Part shown: piece after piece, positions 33,973 through 43,230 of the stretch
How positions within the stretch are numbered: the stretch's first letter is position 1
Layout of the letters: each line of letters opens with the position of its first letter
Source of the DNA: JAEXOD01 sp043805435
GTDB lineage: Bacteria > Bacteroidota > Ignavibacteria > Ignavibacteriales > Melioribacteraceae
Reading direction: 5' to 3'
Assembly: GCA_043805435.1 (NCBI GenBank)
Contig: JAZDHY010000010.1
Location: 56,064-120,063 of the forward strand
DNA length: 64,000 nucleotides
Notes under the pieces: model-generated
Seen by the model: the letters and a program-made list of their open reading frames with translations, nothing else
The model's database searches: none
What the model was told of the DNA's origin: nothing
Translations under genes and position numbers: made by a program

Positions 33973-36150
33973 ATGGGAAACAATCTAAATAATCCTATTA
34001 AATATTTAAAATCCATTGGCGATAAACGTGCAATTGCTTTTGCACAAATTGGAATAACATGTATTAAAGACTTGTTGTTTTATTTTCCATTTAAACATCT
34101 AGATCGTTCAAAACTATTAACCATCAAAGAAGTGGTGCATCATGTAGTGCAGGGTTATGAAGGGGAAGTTACTGTTATAGGGAAGGTTATTGAATCCGAA
34201 AAAATTAATTATGGTAAAAAATCCACATTTAAAGTACGTTTTAAGGCCGGTGACGGATTATTTGACTGTGTTTGGTTTCAGGGAATAAACTATTTTGCCA
34301 CCTTATTTAAAGAAAACGATATTTTTGCAGTTTCGGGTAAACCCGTATTAACTAAATATGGCAATTTGCAAATTGTTCATCCCGATTATGACAAACTTAA
34401 CGAAAAAGAAGAGCATGAATTTTTACATACCGGAAAAATTATACCCCTGTACCGAGTACCTAAGGAATTAAAAACCGTAAACATGGGCGAATACGGACTA
34501 AGAAATATTATACATAGTGCCGTAAATTTAACTGTAAACGAACTTAGTGAAACATTGCCCGAAAACTTAGTAAAAAAACATAACTTATTAAGTTTAATTC
34601 AAGCGGTAAAAAATATTCACTTTCCTGAAAGTATGGAATTGCTTGGTTTGGCAATAAACAGATTTAAATTTGAAGAACTGTTTTATTTAGAATGTTTGGT
34701 TGCCCTTAAAAGGCAAAATTACAAATACAATTTAAAAGGAATACCATTTAGGGTAAGTGCTGAACCAATAAAAAAATATTTAGCAGCTCTTCCTTTTGAA
34801 TTGACCAAGTCGCAATTAAAAGTACTAAGTGAAATTCGTAAAGATATGGAATCTCCTTTGCCAATGAACAGATTATTGCAGGGAGATGTAGGAAGCGGCA
34901 AAACAGTTGTAGCTGTCATTTCTATGCTTATTGCCGTTTTTAATGGCTACCAGGCGGTTTTAATGGCCCCTACCGAGATATTGGCGCAACAGCACTATAA
35001 AAACATTGCAAAAATGCTTGTCCCTTTGAATATAGAAGTGAACTTGCTTATAGGGAGTCAAAAAAAGGGGGAACGTACAGATATATTAAGCTCAATTATA
35101 AACGGAAGCACCAAAATTATAATAGGAACACATGCATTAATTGAAGATAAAGTGGAGTTTAATAAACTTGGGTTGGTAATAATTGATGAACAGCATAGAT
35201 TTGGCGTTAACCAAAGGTCATTATTAATTGATAAAGGTGTAACTCCTGATATTTTGGTAATGTCCGCAACGCCAATACCGCGTACACTTTCAATGACTGT
35301 ATATGGTGATTTGGACTTGTCCGTTATTGATGAACTTCCGGCGGGAAGATTGCCTATTAAAACACATTTACGCGGAGATAATACTTTACCTTTAATATAT
35401 GACTATATAATTGAAAATTCAAAAAAAGGCCTTCAAACATTTTTGGTTTATCCTCTTGTGGAGGATTCCGAAAAGCTGGATTTAAAAGCTGCCGAAACTT
35501 ATTTTGAACACCTTAGTAATAATGAATTAAAAGATGTACGTGTAGCCTTAATTCACGGCAAAATGAACTGGAAAGATAAAGAAGAAATAATGAACAGATT
35601 TGCGGCAAAAGAGTATGATGTTTTAATTTCTACAACGGTTATTGAAGTTGGTATAGATATCCCGGATGCTAACTTAATGATAGTTAATGACTCTTTTAGA
35701 TTCGGACTATCTCAATTACACCAATTACGCGGCAGAGTTGGAAGAAGCAATAATCAATCGTATTGTATATTAATTGTTGGTGCGGATATGTTAAAAAACA
35801 TCAATCGTTCAACATTTAATTTCGAATACCTCTCAAAAGATCAAATAGAATACAAAAAAACACAAATTCGTTTACGCTCAATGGTGGAATTTTCAAGCGG
35901 ATTCGATTTATCGGAAGTAGATCTAAAATTACGCGGACCGGGTGATATTTTTGGTACAAAACAAAGCGGATTTCCTGAACTAAAATTTGCAAATATAGTT
36001 TCGGATATTAATTTACTTGTTGAAGCTAAAGAGGATGCGTTTAACATTATAACAAATGACCCAAAACTGCTTAACGCAGAAAGTAAAATAGTAAAAAATG
36101 TATTAAATACAATCTATCAAAAAAACCTTCATTACGCTAATATAGCATAA
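33973..36150 (+). CDS. recG: ATP-dependent DNA helicase RecG
   Basis: 725 residues. Remodels stalled replication forks and Holliday junctions. N-terminal wedge domain with an OB fold (YEGEVTVIGKVI...GDGLFDCVWFQGINY), then the helicase domains: LTKSQLKVLSEI, Walker A LLQGDVGSGKTVVA, MAPTEILAQQHY, DEQHRFGVNQR, MSATPIPRTLSMTVYGDLD, STTVIEVGIDIPDANLM, HQLRGRVGRSN and the RecG-specific C-terminal LKLRGPGDIFGTKQSG. Monocistronic between two gaps. Confidence 0.97.
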   Translation: MGNNLNNPIKYLKSIGDKRAIAFAQIGITCIKDLLFYFPFKHLDRSKLLTIKEVVHHVVQGYEGEVTVIGKVIESEKINYGKKSTFKVRFKAGDGLFDCVWFQGINYFATLFKENDIFAVSGKPVLTKYGNLQIVHPDYDKLNEKEEHEFLHTGKIIPLYRVPKELKTVNMGEYGLRNIIHSAVNLTVNELSETLPENLVKKHNLLSLIQAVKNIHFPESMELLGLAINRFKFEELFYLECLVALKRQNYKYNLKGIPFRVSAEPIKKYLAALPFELTKSQLKVLSEIRKDMESPLPMNRLLQGDVGSGKTVVAVISMLIAVFNGYQAVLMAPTEILAQQHYKNIAKMLVPLNIEVNLLIGSQKKGERTDILSSIINGSTKIIIGTHALIEDKVEFNKLGLVIIDEQHRFGVNQRSLLIDKGVTPDILVMSATPIPRTLSMTVYGDLDLSVIDELPAGRLPIKTHLRGDNTLPLIYDYIIENSKKGLQTFLVYPLVEDSEKLDLKAAETYFEHLSNNELKDVRVALIHGKMNWKDKEEIMNRFAAKEYDVLISTTVIEVGIDIPDANLMIVNDSFRFGLSQLHQLRGRVGRSNNQSYCILIVGADMLKNINRSTFNFEYLSKDQIEYKKTQIRLRSMVEFSSGFDLSEVDLKLRGPGDIFGTKQSGFPELKFANIVSDINLLVEAKEDAFNIITNDPKLLNAESKIVKNVLNTIYQKNLHYANIA

Positions 36151-36291
36151 TAAAAAATAGACTATCAGACAGAATGTGATAAAAGTGACCATAATAAAAA
36201 TTACAAAATAATTCCTTTTAAAAAATATTTAAAATTTAATTTTCAAACATCAAATATTTTACTTATTTTTTCACGTTTATTTAAACAGCAC

Positions 36292-36319
36292 TTGCAAATA
36301 AACAAATAACAACTATATT
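36292..36319 (+). promoter_or_regulatory. Possible promoter of the ATP-grasp/kamA operon
   Basis: TTGCAA (36292-36297), 16 bp, TATATT (36314-36319), 32 bp before the GTG start at 36352. The 201-bp gap after recG shows that the operon is separately transcribed. Confidence 0.35.
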
Positions 36320-36351
36320 AGAACAACATATTATGATGTAAATATAGAATA

Positions 36352-37407
36352 GTGGAACAGAAAAAAAAGCTAAAGATTGCACTTACATTCAATTTGAAAC
36401 CGGAAGGTACTTGTACGTCTAATAATCAAGATGTTTCATTATTAGACAGCGGCGAAGACGAGTATGCGGAATGGGATACTGAGGAAACAATATTCGCGGT
36501 TCGCGATGCATTGGCTTTGTATAATGAAGTTGTGTTAATAGAAGCCAACGAGAACTGTTACGAAAGTTTACGCCATTTTAAGCCAGACATAGTATTTAAT
36601 ATTGCGGAAGGGAAAAATGGAATTAATCGTGAAGCCCATATACCGGCAATTTGTGAATTTTTAGGTCTCCCTTATACCGGTTCCGATCCATTAACATTAT
36701 CCTCAACGTTAAATAAAGCCCGCACAAAAGAAATTTTAAGTTATTACAATATCCCCAATCCACAATTTTACGTTGTTAATTCTGTTGATGAAATAAAAGA
36801 AGAGGGGATTTGTTTCCCTGTGATGATTAAGCCTTTGGGTGAGGGATCAAGCAAAGGTATTTTTAATTCATCTTTTATTAATAACAAAAGTGAATTAGAA
36901 GAACGATTATCGGAATTTTTTAATAAATATCAACAACCCTTTATAATTGAAGAGTTTTTATCGGGCAGAGAGTTTACGGTTGCATTAATGGGAAATGATA
37001 ATGACGTTGAAGTTTTACCTGTTGTTGAAATTAATTTTACCGACTTGCCGGAAGATCTGATTCCTATATATTCTTACGAAGCAAAATGGATAGCCGATAC
37101 TAGAGAAAATCCGTTAAACATTTTTACATGCCCTGCTATTCTAAATGATACACTACTATATAATATAAAAGATATTGCGCTTAAAACATACAAAATTTTA
37201 CAATGCCGCGATTGGAGCAGAATTGATATAAGGTTAAATTCTTTTAATGTACCTAATATTATAGAAATTAATCCTTTACCGGGTATTTTACCCGATCCCA
37301 AATCAAATTCGTGTTACCCAAAAGCATCACGCGCGGCAGGAATGAATTATAACCAAATGATTAATAAAGTTTTAACAATTGCTTGTAAAAGATATAAGCT
37401 GTTATGA
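36352..37407 (+). CDS. D-Ala-D-Ala ligase-like ATP-grasp ligase (first of pair)
   Basis: 351 residues, GTG start. N-terminal domain with KIALTFNLKPEG, FNIAEGKNGINREAHIPAICEFLGLPYTGSDPLTL; ATP-grasp body with KARTKEILSYYNIPNP, FPVMIKPLGEGSSKGIF, FIIEEFLSGREFTVALMG and YEAKWIADT; and the metal-binding set RIDIRL...IIEINPLPGI (Asp, Glu, Asn). The family joins a carboxylate to an amine via an acyl phosphate. The sequence departs from true Ddl at the C-terminal NTSPGMT motif (here NPLPGIL) and it sits with a second ligase, a GNAT and an aminomutase rather than with cell-wall genes, so another substrate is likely. It overlaps the next gene by 4 bp. Confidence 0.82.
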   Translation: MEQKKKLKIALTFNLKPEGTCTSNNQDVSLLDSGEDEYAEWDTEETIFAVRDALALYNEVVLIEANENCYESLRHFKPDIVFNIAEGKNGINREAHIPAICEFLGLPYTGSDPLTLSSTLNKARTKEILSYYNIPNPQFYVVNSVDEIKEEGICFPVMIKPLGEGSSKGIFNSSFINNKSELEERLSEFFNKYQQPFIIEEFLSGREFTVALMGNDNDVEVLPVVEINFTDLPEDLIPIYSYEAKWIADTRENPLNIFTCPAILNDTLLYNIKDIALKTYKILQCRDWSRIDIRLNSFNVPNIIEINPLPGILPDPKSNSCYPKASRAAGMNYNQMINKVLTIACKRYKLL

Positions 37408-38456
37408 TACATAATCAAAAAGTATTAATTTGTTATAACAAACCTTCAATTAAATACCAAAATTATACGGGTAAATCTGTTTTGCCCGGGGAAAGTAATT
37501 TACTGCTTTCCGAAACAAGTTTTTCCGATAACTTGGGTTTTACTTTAAGTACATTAAAAAAGAAATATAAACATGTCAATAAACTTGAATTCGATAATAA
37601 TATTCCTGCCGTAATAGAAAAACTTAAAAAGTACAAACCTGATGTATGTTTTAATTTTGTGGAATCATTTGAAGGTGAATCCAATTATGAAAGTTATGTT
37701 ACAGGCATATATGACATATTGAATTATGAATACACGGGCAATACTATGTTATGTTTGGGTAATTGTTTAATTAAGGGCAGAACCAAACAAATTCTTAAAT
37801 CGTATAATTTGCCCACACCAAATTATATGGTCATCCCGTTTACCAAAACTATTACTTCAATTAAACATATTCTATCATTTCCGGTAATCTTAAAACTAAA
37901 CAGCGAAGATGCAAGCATTGGAATTAGTGAAGATTCAATAGTATATAATGATGCCGAATTAATAAATAGAATTAAATATTTATTTAAAAGTTATAAAACA
38001 GATGTTTTGGTTGAAGAATATATAGAAGGGCGTGAATTTAACGTTGCAATATTAGGTAATAAAGTATTACCGATATCTGAAATTACGTTTGATAATTTGC
38101 CTAGTAATTTACCTAAAATTGTAACTTATGAAGCCAAGTGGGCTGCTGAAAGTTTATATTATAAAAATACGGTTCCTAAATGCCCTGCGGCAATAAGTGA
38201 TAAATTAAAAAACAAATTATCCGATTTGGCGTTACAATCTTTTAAAGCATTGCTATGCCGAGATTATGCGCGGGTTGATATTAGGGTAAATAGCAAAAAC
38301 AAACCCTATGTTATTGAGGTAAATCCCAATCCGGACATATCAGAAGACACCGGTTTTGCACGCAGTGCCAAAGCAGCGGGAATATCATATCCCGAATTAT
38401 TAAATAAAATAATAAAATTTGCAACAAAACGAAAATATAATGGTAAGAGAAATTAA
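37404..38456 (+). CDS. D-Ala-D-Ala ligase-like ATP-grasp ligase (second of pair)
   Basis: 350 residues, ATG overlapping the preceding stop (ATGA). It is a divergent paralogue of the first ligase: FNFVESFEGESNYESYVTGIYDILNYEYTG, KGRTKQILKSYNLPTPNYMV, FPVILKLNSEDASIGIS (the phosphate-binding EGSS loop is altered to EDAS), LVEEYIEGREFNVAILG, YEAKWAAES, RVDIRV and VIEVNPNPDIS. Metal ligands Asp, Glu and Asn are kept. The two ligases could catalyse successive couplings of one product, or work as a heteromer. Confidence 0.8.
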   Translation: MIHNQKVLICYNKPSIKYQNYTGKSVLPGESNLLLSETSFSDNLGFTLSTLKKKYKHVNKLEFDNNIPAVIEKLKKYKPDVCFNFVESFEGESNYESYVTGIYDILNYEYTGNTMLCLGNCLIKGRTKQILKSYNLPTPNYMVIPFTKTITSIKHILSFPVILKLNSEDASIGISEDSIVYNDAELINRIKYLFKSYKTDVLVEEYIEGREFNVAILGNKVLPISEITFDNLPSNLPKIVTYEAKWAAESLYYKNTVPKCPAAISDKLKNKLSDLALQSFKALLCRDYARVDIRVNSKNKPYVIEVNPNPDISEDTGFARSAKAAGISYPELLNKIIKFATKRKYNGKRN

Positions 38457-38910
38457 AAAAGAAGACAGAGAATTATTAAAAAAAATCACTTATCAAATTG
38501 ATATTTTTAATGATGAAGAAAAAGAAGTTGCTATGGAATTAATTGATGATGCAATTAACTGCCAAAATACATCATACATAACTTATGTATATGAAGAAAA
38601 AAATAATGTGATTGGTTATTATATTATAGGTAAAAGAGCATTAACCGACGGTGTGTATGATTTGTATTGGATAGTTGTAACACCCGAATTTCAAAACAAA
38701 GGTGTTGGTAAAATATTATTAGCACATGCCGAAAATTATATTATGGTAAATAAAGGAAGATGGGTTTTGGCAGAAACATCTTCAAAAATAAGTTACGACG
38801 CGACGCGAAAATTTTATTTAAGAAACAGTTATTCAATAGTCTGTGAAATAGAAGATTTTTATTCTATTGGTGATAGTCTAATTGTGTTTGGAAAGTATTT
38901 TAAAATATAA
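38440..38910 (+). CDS. GNAT-family N-acetyltransferase in the kamA operon
   Basis: 156 residues from the ATG at 38440 (MVREIKKEDREL). The start lies inside the end of the second ligase gene (17-bp overlap). It contains the acetyl-CoA-binding GNAT motif VTPEFQNKGVGKILLAHAENYI and a C-terminal FYLRNSYSIVCEIEDFYSIGDS. It is much shorter than the beta-lysine acetyltransferase AblB/YodP that I recall beside some lysine aminomutases, so it is not obviously that enzyme. Position between ligases and aminomutase implies that it acts on the same molecule. Confidence 0.82.
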   Translation: MVREIKKEDRELLKKITYQIDIFNDEEKEVAMELIDDAINCQNTSYITYVYEEKNNVIGYYIIGKRALTDGVYDLYWIVVTPEFQNKGVGKILLAHAENYIMVNKGRWVLAETSSKISYDATRKFYLRNSYSIVCEIEDFYSIGDSLIVFGKYFKI

Positions 38911-38921
38911 AGGTGTAAGTC

Positions 38922-40082
38922 ATGGAAATATGGCAACAAATGATACGCGATAGTATTCATACTGTGGATCAGCTTATCGAAAGATTTAAACTTGATAGTA
39001 CAGTTGCCGAAAGATTGGATAGTTTTTTTCAAGCCCGAATTAATCCTTATTATTTAAGTTTAATAAGGTACCCGGGAGACCCCATTTGGTTACAGTGCGT
39101 CCCTGATGAAAGGGAGCTGGACGCCGATCATGGTTATGATGATCCCTTAATGGAGGACGAAATGAGTCCTGTACCAAACATCACTCATAGATATCCGGAT
39201 AGGTGTTTATTCCTTATTTCAAGTCAATGCGGTATGTATTGCCGTTTTTGTACACGCAAACGAAAAGTAGGAAATAACGGAAAGATTTCGATGATGGATT
39301 TGGAATCTGCCTTTAATTATATTGAAACGCATACCGAAATAAGAGATGTTATTTTATCCGGTGGTGATCCGCTGATGTTGACGGACACAATGTTGGAAAA
39401 AATACTAAAAAGAATACGTTCAATAAAGCATGTGGAAATTATAAGAATTGGCACTAAAATGCCTTGTGTTTTACCGCAAAGAATTACAACCAGATTATGC
39501 TCGATAATAAAAAAATATCATCCCGTTTATATTAATACCCACTTTAATCATCCATGGGAAATAACTACAGAAAGTATTTTGGCTTGTAATATGCTTGCCG
39601 ATGCAGGCTGCCCTCTTAATAATCAATCAGTTTTAATGAAAGATGTTAATGATAATCCGGAAACGATGAAAGAACTTGTGCAAAAACTGCTTAAAATGAG
39701 AGTACGTCCTTATTATTTGTTTATGGCTGATGAAACAAAAGGTTCAATGCATTTTCAGACTTCTGTAGAAACCGGTATAAATATTATGGACAAATTACGC
39801 GGATTTACAAGCGGTTTGGCAGTTCCTCAGTTTATTATAGATGCTCCGGGTGGAGGAGGAAAAATACCGATTTTGCCCAAATATATTCTTCATCAGGATG
39901 AAAAAAAAGTGATTATGCGAAATTATAAAAATAAAATTTATGTTTATAATAATATAAAAACAAATAAAGAAGAACATAAGGTTGTGCTTAATAATGTAAA
40001 TGAATTGTTAAACATTAAACCAAACATAGATACACGCATTGAAAATGAAATCCCGATGTTGGATTTTGTTGAAACGATTTAA
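38922..40082 (+). CDS. kamA: Lysine 2,3-aminomutase-family radical SAM/PLP enzyme
   Basis: 386 residues. The radical-SAM cluster motif CxxxCxxC is C103, C107, C110 (CGMYCRFC), followed by TRKR with the carboxylate-binding Arg; the glycine-rich SAM motif is SGGDPLM; the PLP lysine is K314 in DAPGGGGK. D270 (ADETKG) and D307 (IIDAPG) align with Asp293 and Asp330 of Clostridium subterminale lysine 2,3-aminomutase, the residues holding the side-chain amine, with the same spacing of 37. This favours lysine over glutamate as substrate. The expected reaction is L-lysine to beta-lysine. It starts 11 bp after the GNAT gene; last gene of the operon. Confidence 0.93.
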   Translation: MEIWQQMIRDSIHTVDQLIERFKLDSTVAERLDSFFQARINPYYLSLIRYPGDPIWLQCVPDERELDADHGYDDPLMEDEMSPVPNITHRYPDRCLFLISSQCGMYCRFCTRKRKVGNNGKISMMDLESAFNYIETHTEIRDVILSGGDPLMLTDTMLEKILKRIRSIKHVEIIRIGTKMPCVLPQRITTRLCSIIKKYHPVYINTHFNHPWEITTESILACNMLADAGCPLNNQSVLMKDVNDNPETMKELVQKLLKMRVRPYYLFMADETKGSMHFQTSVETGINIMDKLRGFTSGLAVPQFIIDAPGGGGKIPILPKYILHQDEKKVIMRNYKNKIYVYNNIKTNKEEHKVVLNNVNELLNIKPNIDTRIENEIPMLDFVETI

Positions 40083-40103
40083 TATGTAATTGTTGATATT
40101 AAT

Positions 40104-40131
40104 AGCCGCACAAAGTAAATTTTGTGTGGCT
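40104..40131 (+). terminator. Hairpin after kamA
   Basis: Stem AGCCGCACAAA (40104-40114) / TTTGTGTGGCT (40121-40131), 11 bp with one G-U pair, 22 bp after the stop. No following T-run, so it may stabilise the 3' end instead of terminating. Confidence 0.5.
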
Positions 40132-40349
40132 AACAGGATATAATAAAAATAGTAAAAATCCGTTTCAAATTATAGTAAAGGAGGGCTAATAATAATTTGA
40201 TATTAATAAACATCCGACAACAAAAACAAAACCTAAATGGTTAGCTGCTTTTTTAGTAACTTATTTATCGGTATATAATTTAAAATAAATTTGCGTAATA
40301 AATTATAACTATTTAACTTACAGTTTTATTATTAAAAATAGTGGTTAAA

Positions 40350-42173
40350 ATGATCAAAAAATATATTTTTATTGTTTTGTTTTTAATTTCATCTGCAATA
40401 ATTTCCCAAACTCAAATTTCTAATATCGAACCTCCGTATTGGTGGGCTGGTATGAAGGATTGCAATTTGCAAATATTATTACACGGAATAAATCTATCGG
40501 ATTATACTCCCGAATTGAATTATGAGGGTGTGAAAATTACCAGCGTTGATAGAACAGAGAATAAAAATTATTTATTTGTAAATTTATGCATAAGTGAAAA
40601 TGTTAAATCGGGTATGTTAATTTTTTCTTTGACGGATAATAAAAACAAATTTACTTTTAATTACGAATTAAAAGAAAGGAATAGAGATTCTAAACAATTA
40701 AATATAAGCTCGGCAGATGTAATATATTTAATTACACCCGATAGATTTGCCAATGGTGATATAAAAAACGATAGCCTAAAAGGATACTTTGAAAACAAGG
40801 ACAGGTCTTCAATAAAAGCAAGGCACGGTGGTGATATTGCGGGAATAAAGCAAAAACTTCCGTATATAAAAGAGATGGGATTTACTGCAATATGGCATAT
40901 GCCGCTGCTTCAAAATAATATGCCAATATATTCTTACCATGGATATTCAATAACCGATTTTTATAATATTGATAGAAGATTTGGTACTAATGAGGAATAT
41001 GTTAGTTTTGTAAAAGAAAGTCATAAATATGGGTTAAAAATAATAAAGGATATGGTTTTTAACCAATTTGGGGACCAACATTATTGGGCAAAAGATATGC
41101 CTTCAAAAGATTGGGTTCATAATTGGCCGCAGTTTACATATAGCAATTTTAATGGTTCGGTAATTCCGGATCCTCATGCATCAGATTATGATAAAAACAG
41201 AATGAACAATGGCTGGTTTGATAAATGGATGCCCGATTTAAATCAAAAAAATCCTCTTGTTGCAAAATATTTAACACAATATACTATTTGGTGGGTTGAA
41301 TATGCAGGAATTGACGGCATCAGGATGGATACTTATCAATACAATGACAAAAATTATATGAATGAATGGGTTGCGAGAATTACCAACGAGTACCCAAATT
41401 TATTTGTAGTTGGTGAAGTATGGATGGATTATCCTGAAATAATTTCGTATTGGAAAAAAGGAACAGTTAATTTTGATGGGTTTTCCTCAAAATTGGAATC
41501 AATAACCGATTTCCCGATACACTCTACTCTCAATCAGGTTTTTACGGATTACAGGCCTATTTACGAACTATATAGGGTCATATCGCGTGACTTTTTGTAT
41601 AATAATCCAAACACAAATTTAATTTTTGCCGATAACCACGATGTGACACGCTTATTTACTTTTGTTAATGGCGATATGAACAAATATAAACAGGTAATAG
41701 CTTTTTTACTTACTACGCGCGGAATACCGCAAATTTATTATGGTACGGAAATATTAATGACTGGAGAAAATCACGAAATTTTACGTGCAGATTATCCGGG
41801 CGGTTGGCAGGAAGATAAAATTAATGCTTTTGTTAAGGAAGGAAGAACGGATTTACAAAATGAAGCTTTTAATTATTTAACTAAACTGCTTAATTGGCGG
41901 AAATCAAAAAATGTTATTCATACAGGACAATTAGTACATTTTATTCCTTATAATGAAATGTATGTTTATTTTAGAGAAAACGAGAATGAATGTATAATGG
42001 TTGCAATTAATAAAAACAAAACAGATGTTAAATTGGAGTACGATAGACACCAAGAAATACTTGAAAAATATGTTGCCGGAAAAGATGTTATAACCAACAA
42101 AAAATATTTTGATTTGAATAATATTACAATTAAGGCAAATTCTGTAGTTATTGTTGAGTTAACAAAAAAGTGA
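40350..42173 (+). CDS. Secreted GH13 alpha-amylase-family enzyme (cyclomaltodextrinase/neopullulanase type)
   Basis: 607 residues from the ATG at 40350 (GTG at 40341 also in frame). The signal peptide ends near ISQ. An N-terminal immunoglobulin-like domain (EPPYWWAGMKDCNLQILLHG) is that of cyclomaltodextrinases. The GH13 barrel has the four conserved regions: DMVFNQFG, GIDGIRMDTYQY (nucleophile Asp), FVVGEVWMD (acid/base Glu) and FADNHDVTR (transition-state Asp). A C-terminal beta-sandwich follows. Expected to hydrolyse alpha-glucans or maltodextrins in the periplasm. The gap of 267 bp after kamA makes it a separate unit. It lies 12 bp before the pentapeptide gene. Confidence 0.93.
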   Translation: MIKKYIFIVLFLISSAIISQTQISNIEPPYWWAGMKDCNLQILLHGINLSDYTPELNYEGVKITSVDRTENKNYLFVNLCISENVKSGMLIFSLTDNKNKFTFNYELKERNRDSKQLNISSADVIYLITPDRFANGDIKNDSLKGYFENKDRSSIKARHGGDIAGIKQKLPYIKEMGFTAIWHMPLLQNNMPIYSYHGYSITDFYNIDRRFGTNEEYVSFVKESHKYGLKIIKDMVFNQFGDQHYWAKDMPSKDWVHNWPQFTYSNFNGSVIPDPHASDYDKNRMNNGWFDKWMPDLNQKNPLVAKYLTQYTIWWVEYAGIDGIRMDTYQYNDKNYMNEWVARITNEYPNLFVVGEVWMDYPEIISYWKKGTVNFDGFSSKLESITDFPIHSTLNQVFTDYRPIYELYRVISRDFLYNNPNTNLIFADNHDVTRLFTFVNGDMNKYKQVIAFLLTTRGIPQIYYGTEILMTGENHEILRADYPGGWQEDKINAFVKEGRTDLQNEAFNYLTKLLNWRKSKNVIHTGQLVHFIPYNEMYVYFRENENECIMVAINKNKTDVKLEYDRHQEILEKYVAGKDVITNKKYFDLNNITIKANSVVIVELTKK

Positions 42174-42185
42174 TAAAAATATAAC

Positions 42186-42803
42186 ATGGATGAATATAAG
42201 CTGTTTGATGATGAATGTGGCGACTCTTTTAATATTGACGAACAATATTTTACTGAAAAAAAGTTTTATAAACTTGAATTGCAGGAAACAGAATTAAGAG
42301 AGAAAGAATTTTATAAATGCGAATTTATTAAGTGTAATTTTTTAAAATCGAAATTATATAATTGTGATTTTGAAGATTGTAGTTTTGAAAATTGTGATAT
42401 TAGTTTATGGAAATTAAAAAATACAAAATTGATTGATGTTGTTTTTACCGAATGTAAACTAATTGGGGTTGATTGGACAGAAGTATTAAAACCGTTAAAA
42501 GCAAATTTTTACAACTCAATTTTAAATAATAATAGTTTTTATGCACTTAATCTAAATTTAATAAAAATGATTAATTGCAATTTACATGATGTTGATTTTA
42601 CAGATGCAAATTTGACAAAAGCAAAATTTTGCTCTTCGGATTTAAATGGAAGTATATTTAAAAATAACACTTTAATACAGGCTGATTTTTCAGATGCTAA
42701 AAACTATTATTTAAATCCAACAGAAAACAAAATCAAAAAGGCTGTTTTTACACTTCCCGAAGCACTTTCATTGTTAAGTTCGTTTGATATTGTAATAAAA
42801 TAG
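42186..42803 (+). CDS. Pentapeptide-repeat protein
   Basis: 205 residues built largely of A(D/N)LXX-type five-residue repeats: for example EFYKCEFIKCNFLKSKLYNC, FEDCSFENCDISLWKLKNTK and FTDANLTKAKFCSSDLNGS. These fold as a right-handed quadrilateral beta-helix. Some family members mimic DNA and protect gyrase (Qnr, McbG); most have no known role. No signal peptide. Probably co-transcribed with the amylase gene (12 bp) without a clear functional link. Confidence 0.88.
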   Translation: MDEYKLFDDECGDSFNIDEQYFTEKKFYKLELQETELREKEFYKCEFIKCNFLKSKLYNCDFEDCSFENCDISLWKLKNTKLIDVVFTECKLIGVDWTEVLKPLKANFYNSILNNNSFYALNLNLIKMINCNLHDVDFTDANLTKAKFCSSDLNGSIFKNNTLIQADFSDAKNYYLNPTENKIKKAVFTLPEALSLLSSFDIVIK

Positions 42804-42986
42804 TTAATTGCCTGACAAAATATTTAGTATTAATCACCTAAGCAATTAGTGAGGAAAAGAATAAGGATTGACGCCTGTTATATTTGCTGCGGTATAAATA
42901 TTAAAGATATTGAATCGGGAATAATTAGTAACATAAAAAAATTATATATAATAAGTTATAAGGATTTTAACTAACCACGTCCTTTA

Positions 42987-43001
42987 GAGACTGTGTTAAA
43001 A
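42987..43001 (+). mobile_element. Solo copy of an IS terminal repeat
   Basis: GAGACTGTGTTAAAA is identical to the minus strand of 12096-12110, the right end of the transposase relic 31 kb away. No partner end or transposase sequence is present here, so it is either an excision scar, a decayed element or the edge of a MITE-like unit. Confidence 0.45.
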
Positions 43002-43035
43002 TTAAAAAAACAGCAGTAATTTGATAAAATATGTG

Positions 43036-43105
43036 GTACGGCTCTGCCGTACTTGGAATTGGTGGTGACGCGTATGGTTACAAACATGGCACGGCTCTGC
43101 CGTGC
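43036..43105. repeat. Tandem REP-like hairpins with compensatory changes
   Basis: GTACGGC-TCT-GCCGTAC (43036-43052) and GCACGGC-TCT-GCCGTGC (43089-43105), start to start 53 bp. They differ only by T-A versus C-G at paired positions, so pairing is preserved. Confidence 0.75.
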
Positions 43106-43217
43106 TTTATGTGCAATAAATAAACGTTAATGCCTTGTATCACAATATGTTATAAGATATTAAATAATCCTGTAGGCATGACATGTTTATAGCCAAAGCA
43201 GAAAAACAATCGTAAAA

Positions 43218-43230
43218 ACCCCATCGGGGT
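43218..43230. repeat. ACCCCATCGGGGT palindrome (REP-like)
   Basis: A 5-bp stem with ATC loop followed by GACAT. A degenerate copy, ACCCCATCGGCGTGACA, is at about 54885. Strings of this kind are frequent in intergenic DNA of this bacterial group. Confidence 0.55.

Noticed and set aside
36352..38456. Ordinary D-alanine-D-alanine ligases of cell-wall synthesis
   Set aside because: A tandem diverged pair with altered C-terminal motifs and no mur/fts neighbours; association with an aminomutase and a GNAT points elsewhere.
38440..40082. Standard ablA/ablB (N-epsilon-acetyl-beta-lysine osmolyte) pair
   Set aside because: The GNAT is about 156 residues, far shorter than AblB/YodP as I recall it, and two ATP-grasp ligases in the same operon are not part of that pathway. 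It remains an alternative if the GNAT proves to acetylate beta-lysine.
40140..40340. AAAGGAGGGCTAATAATAA near 40180 as a start of a small gene
   Set aside because: The strong purine-rich site is not followed by a start codon at proper spacing with an open frame; I see no gene there.
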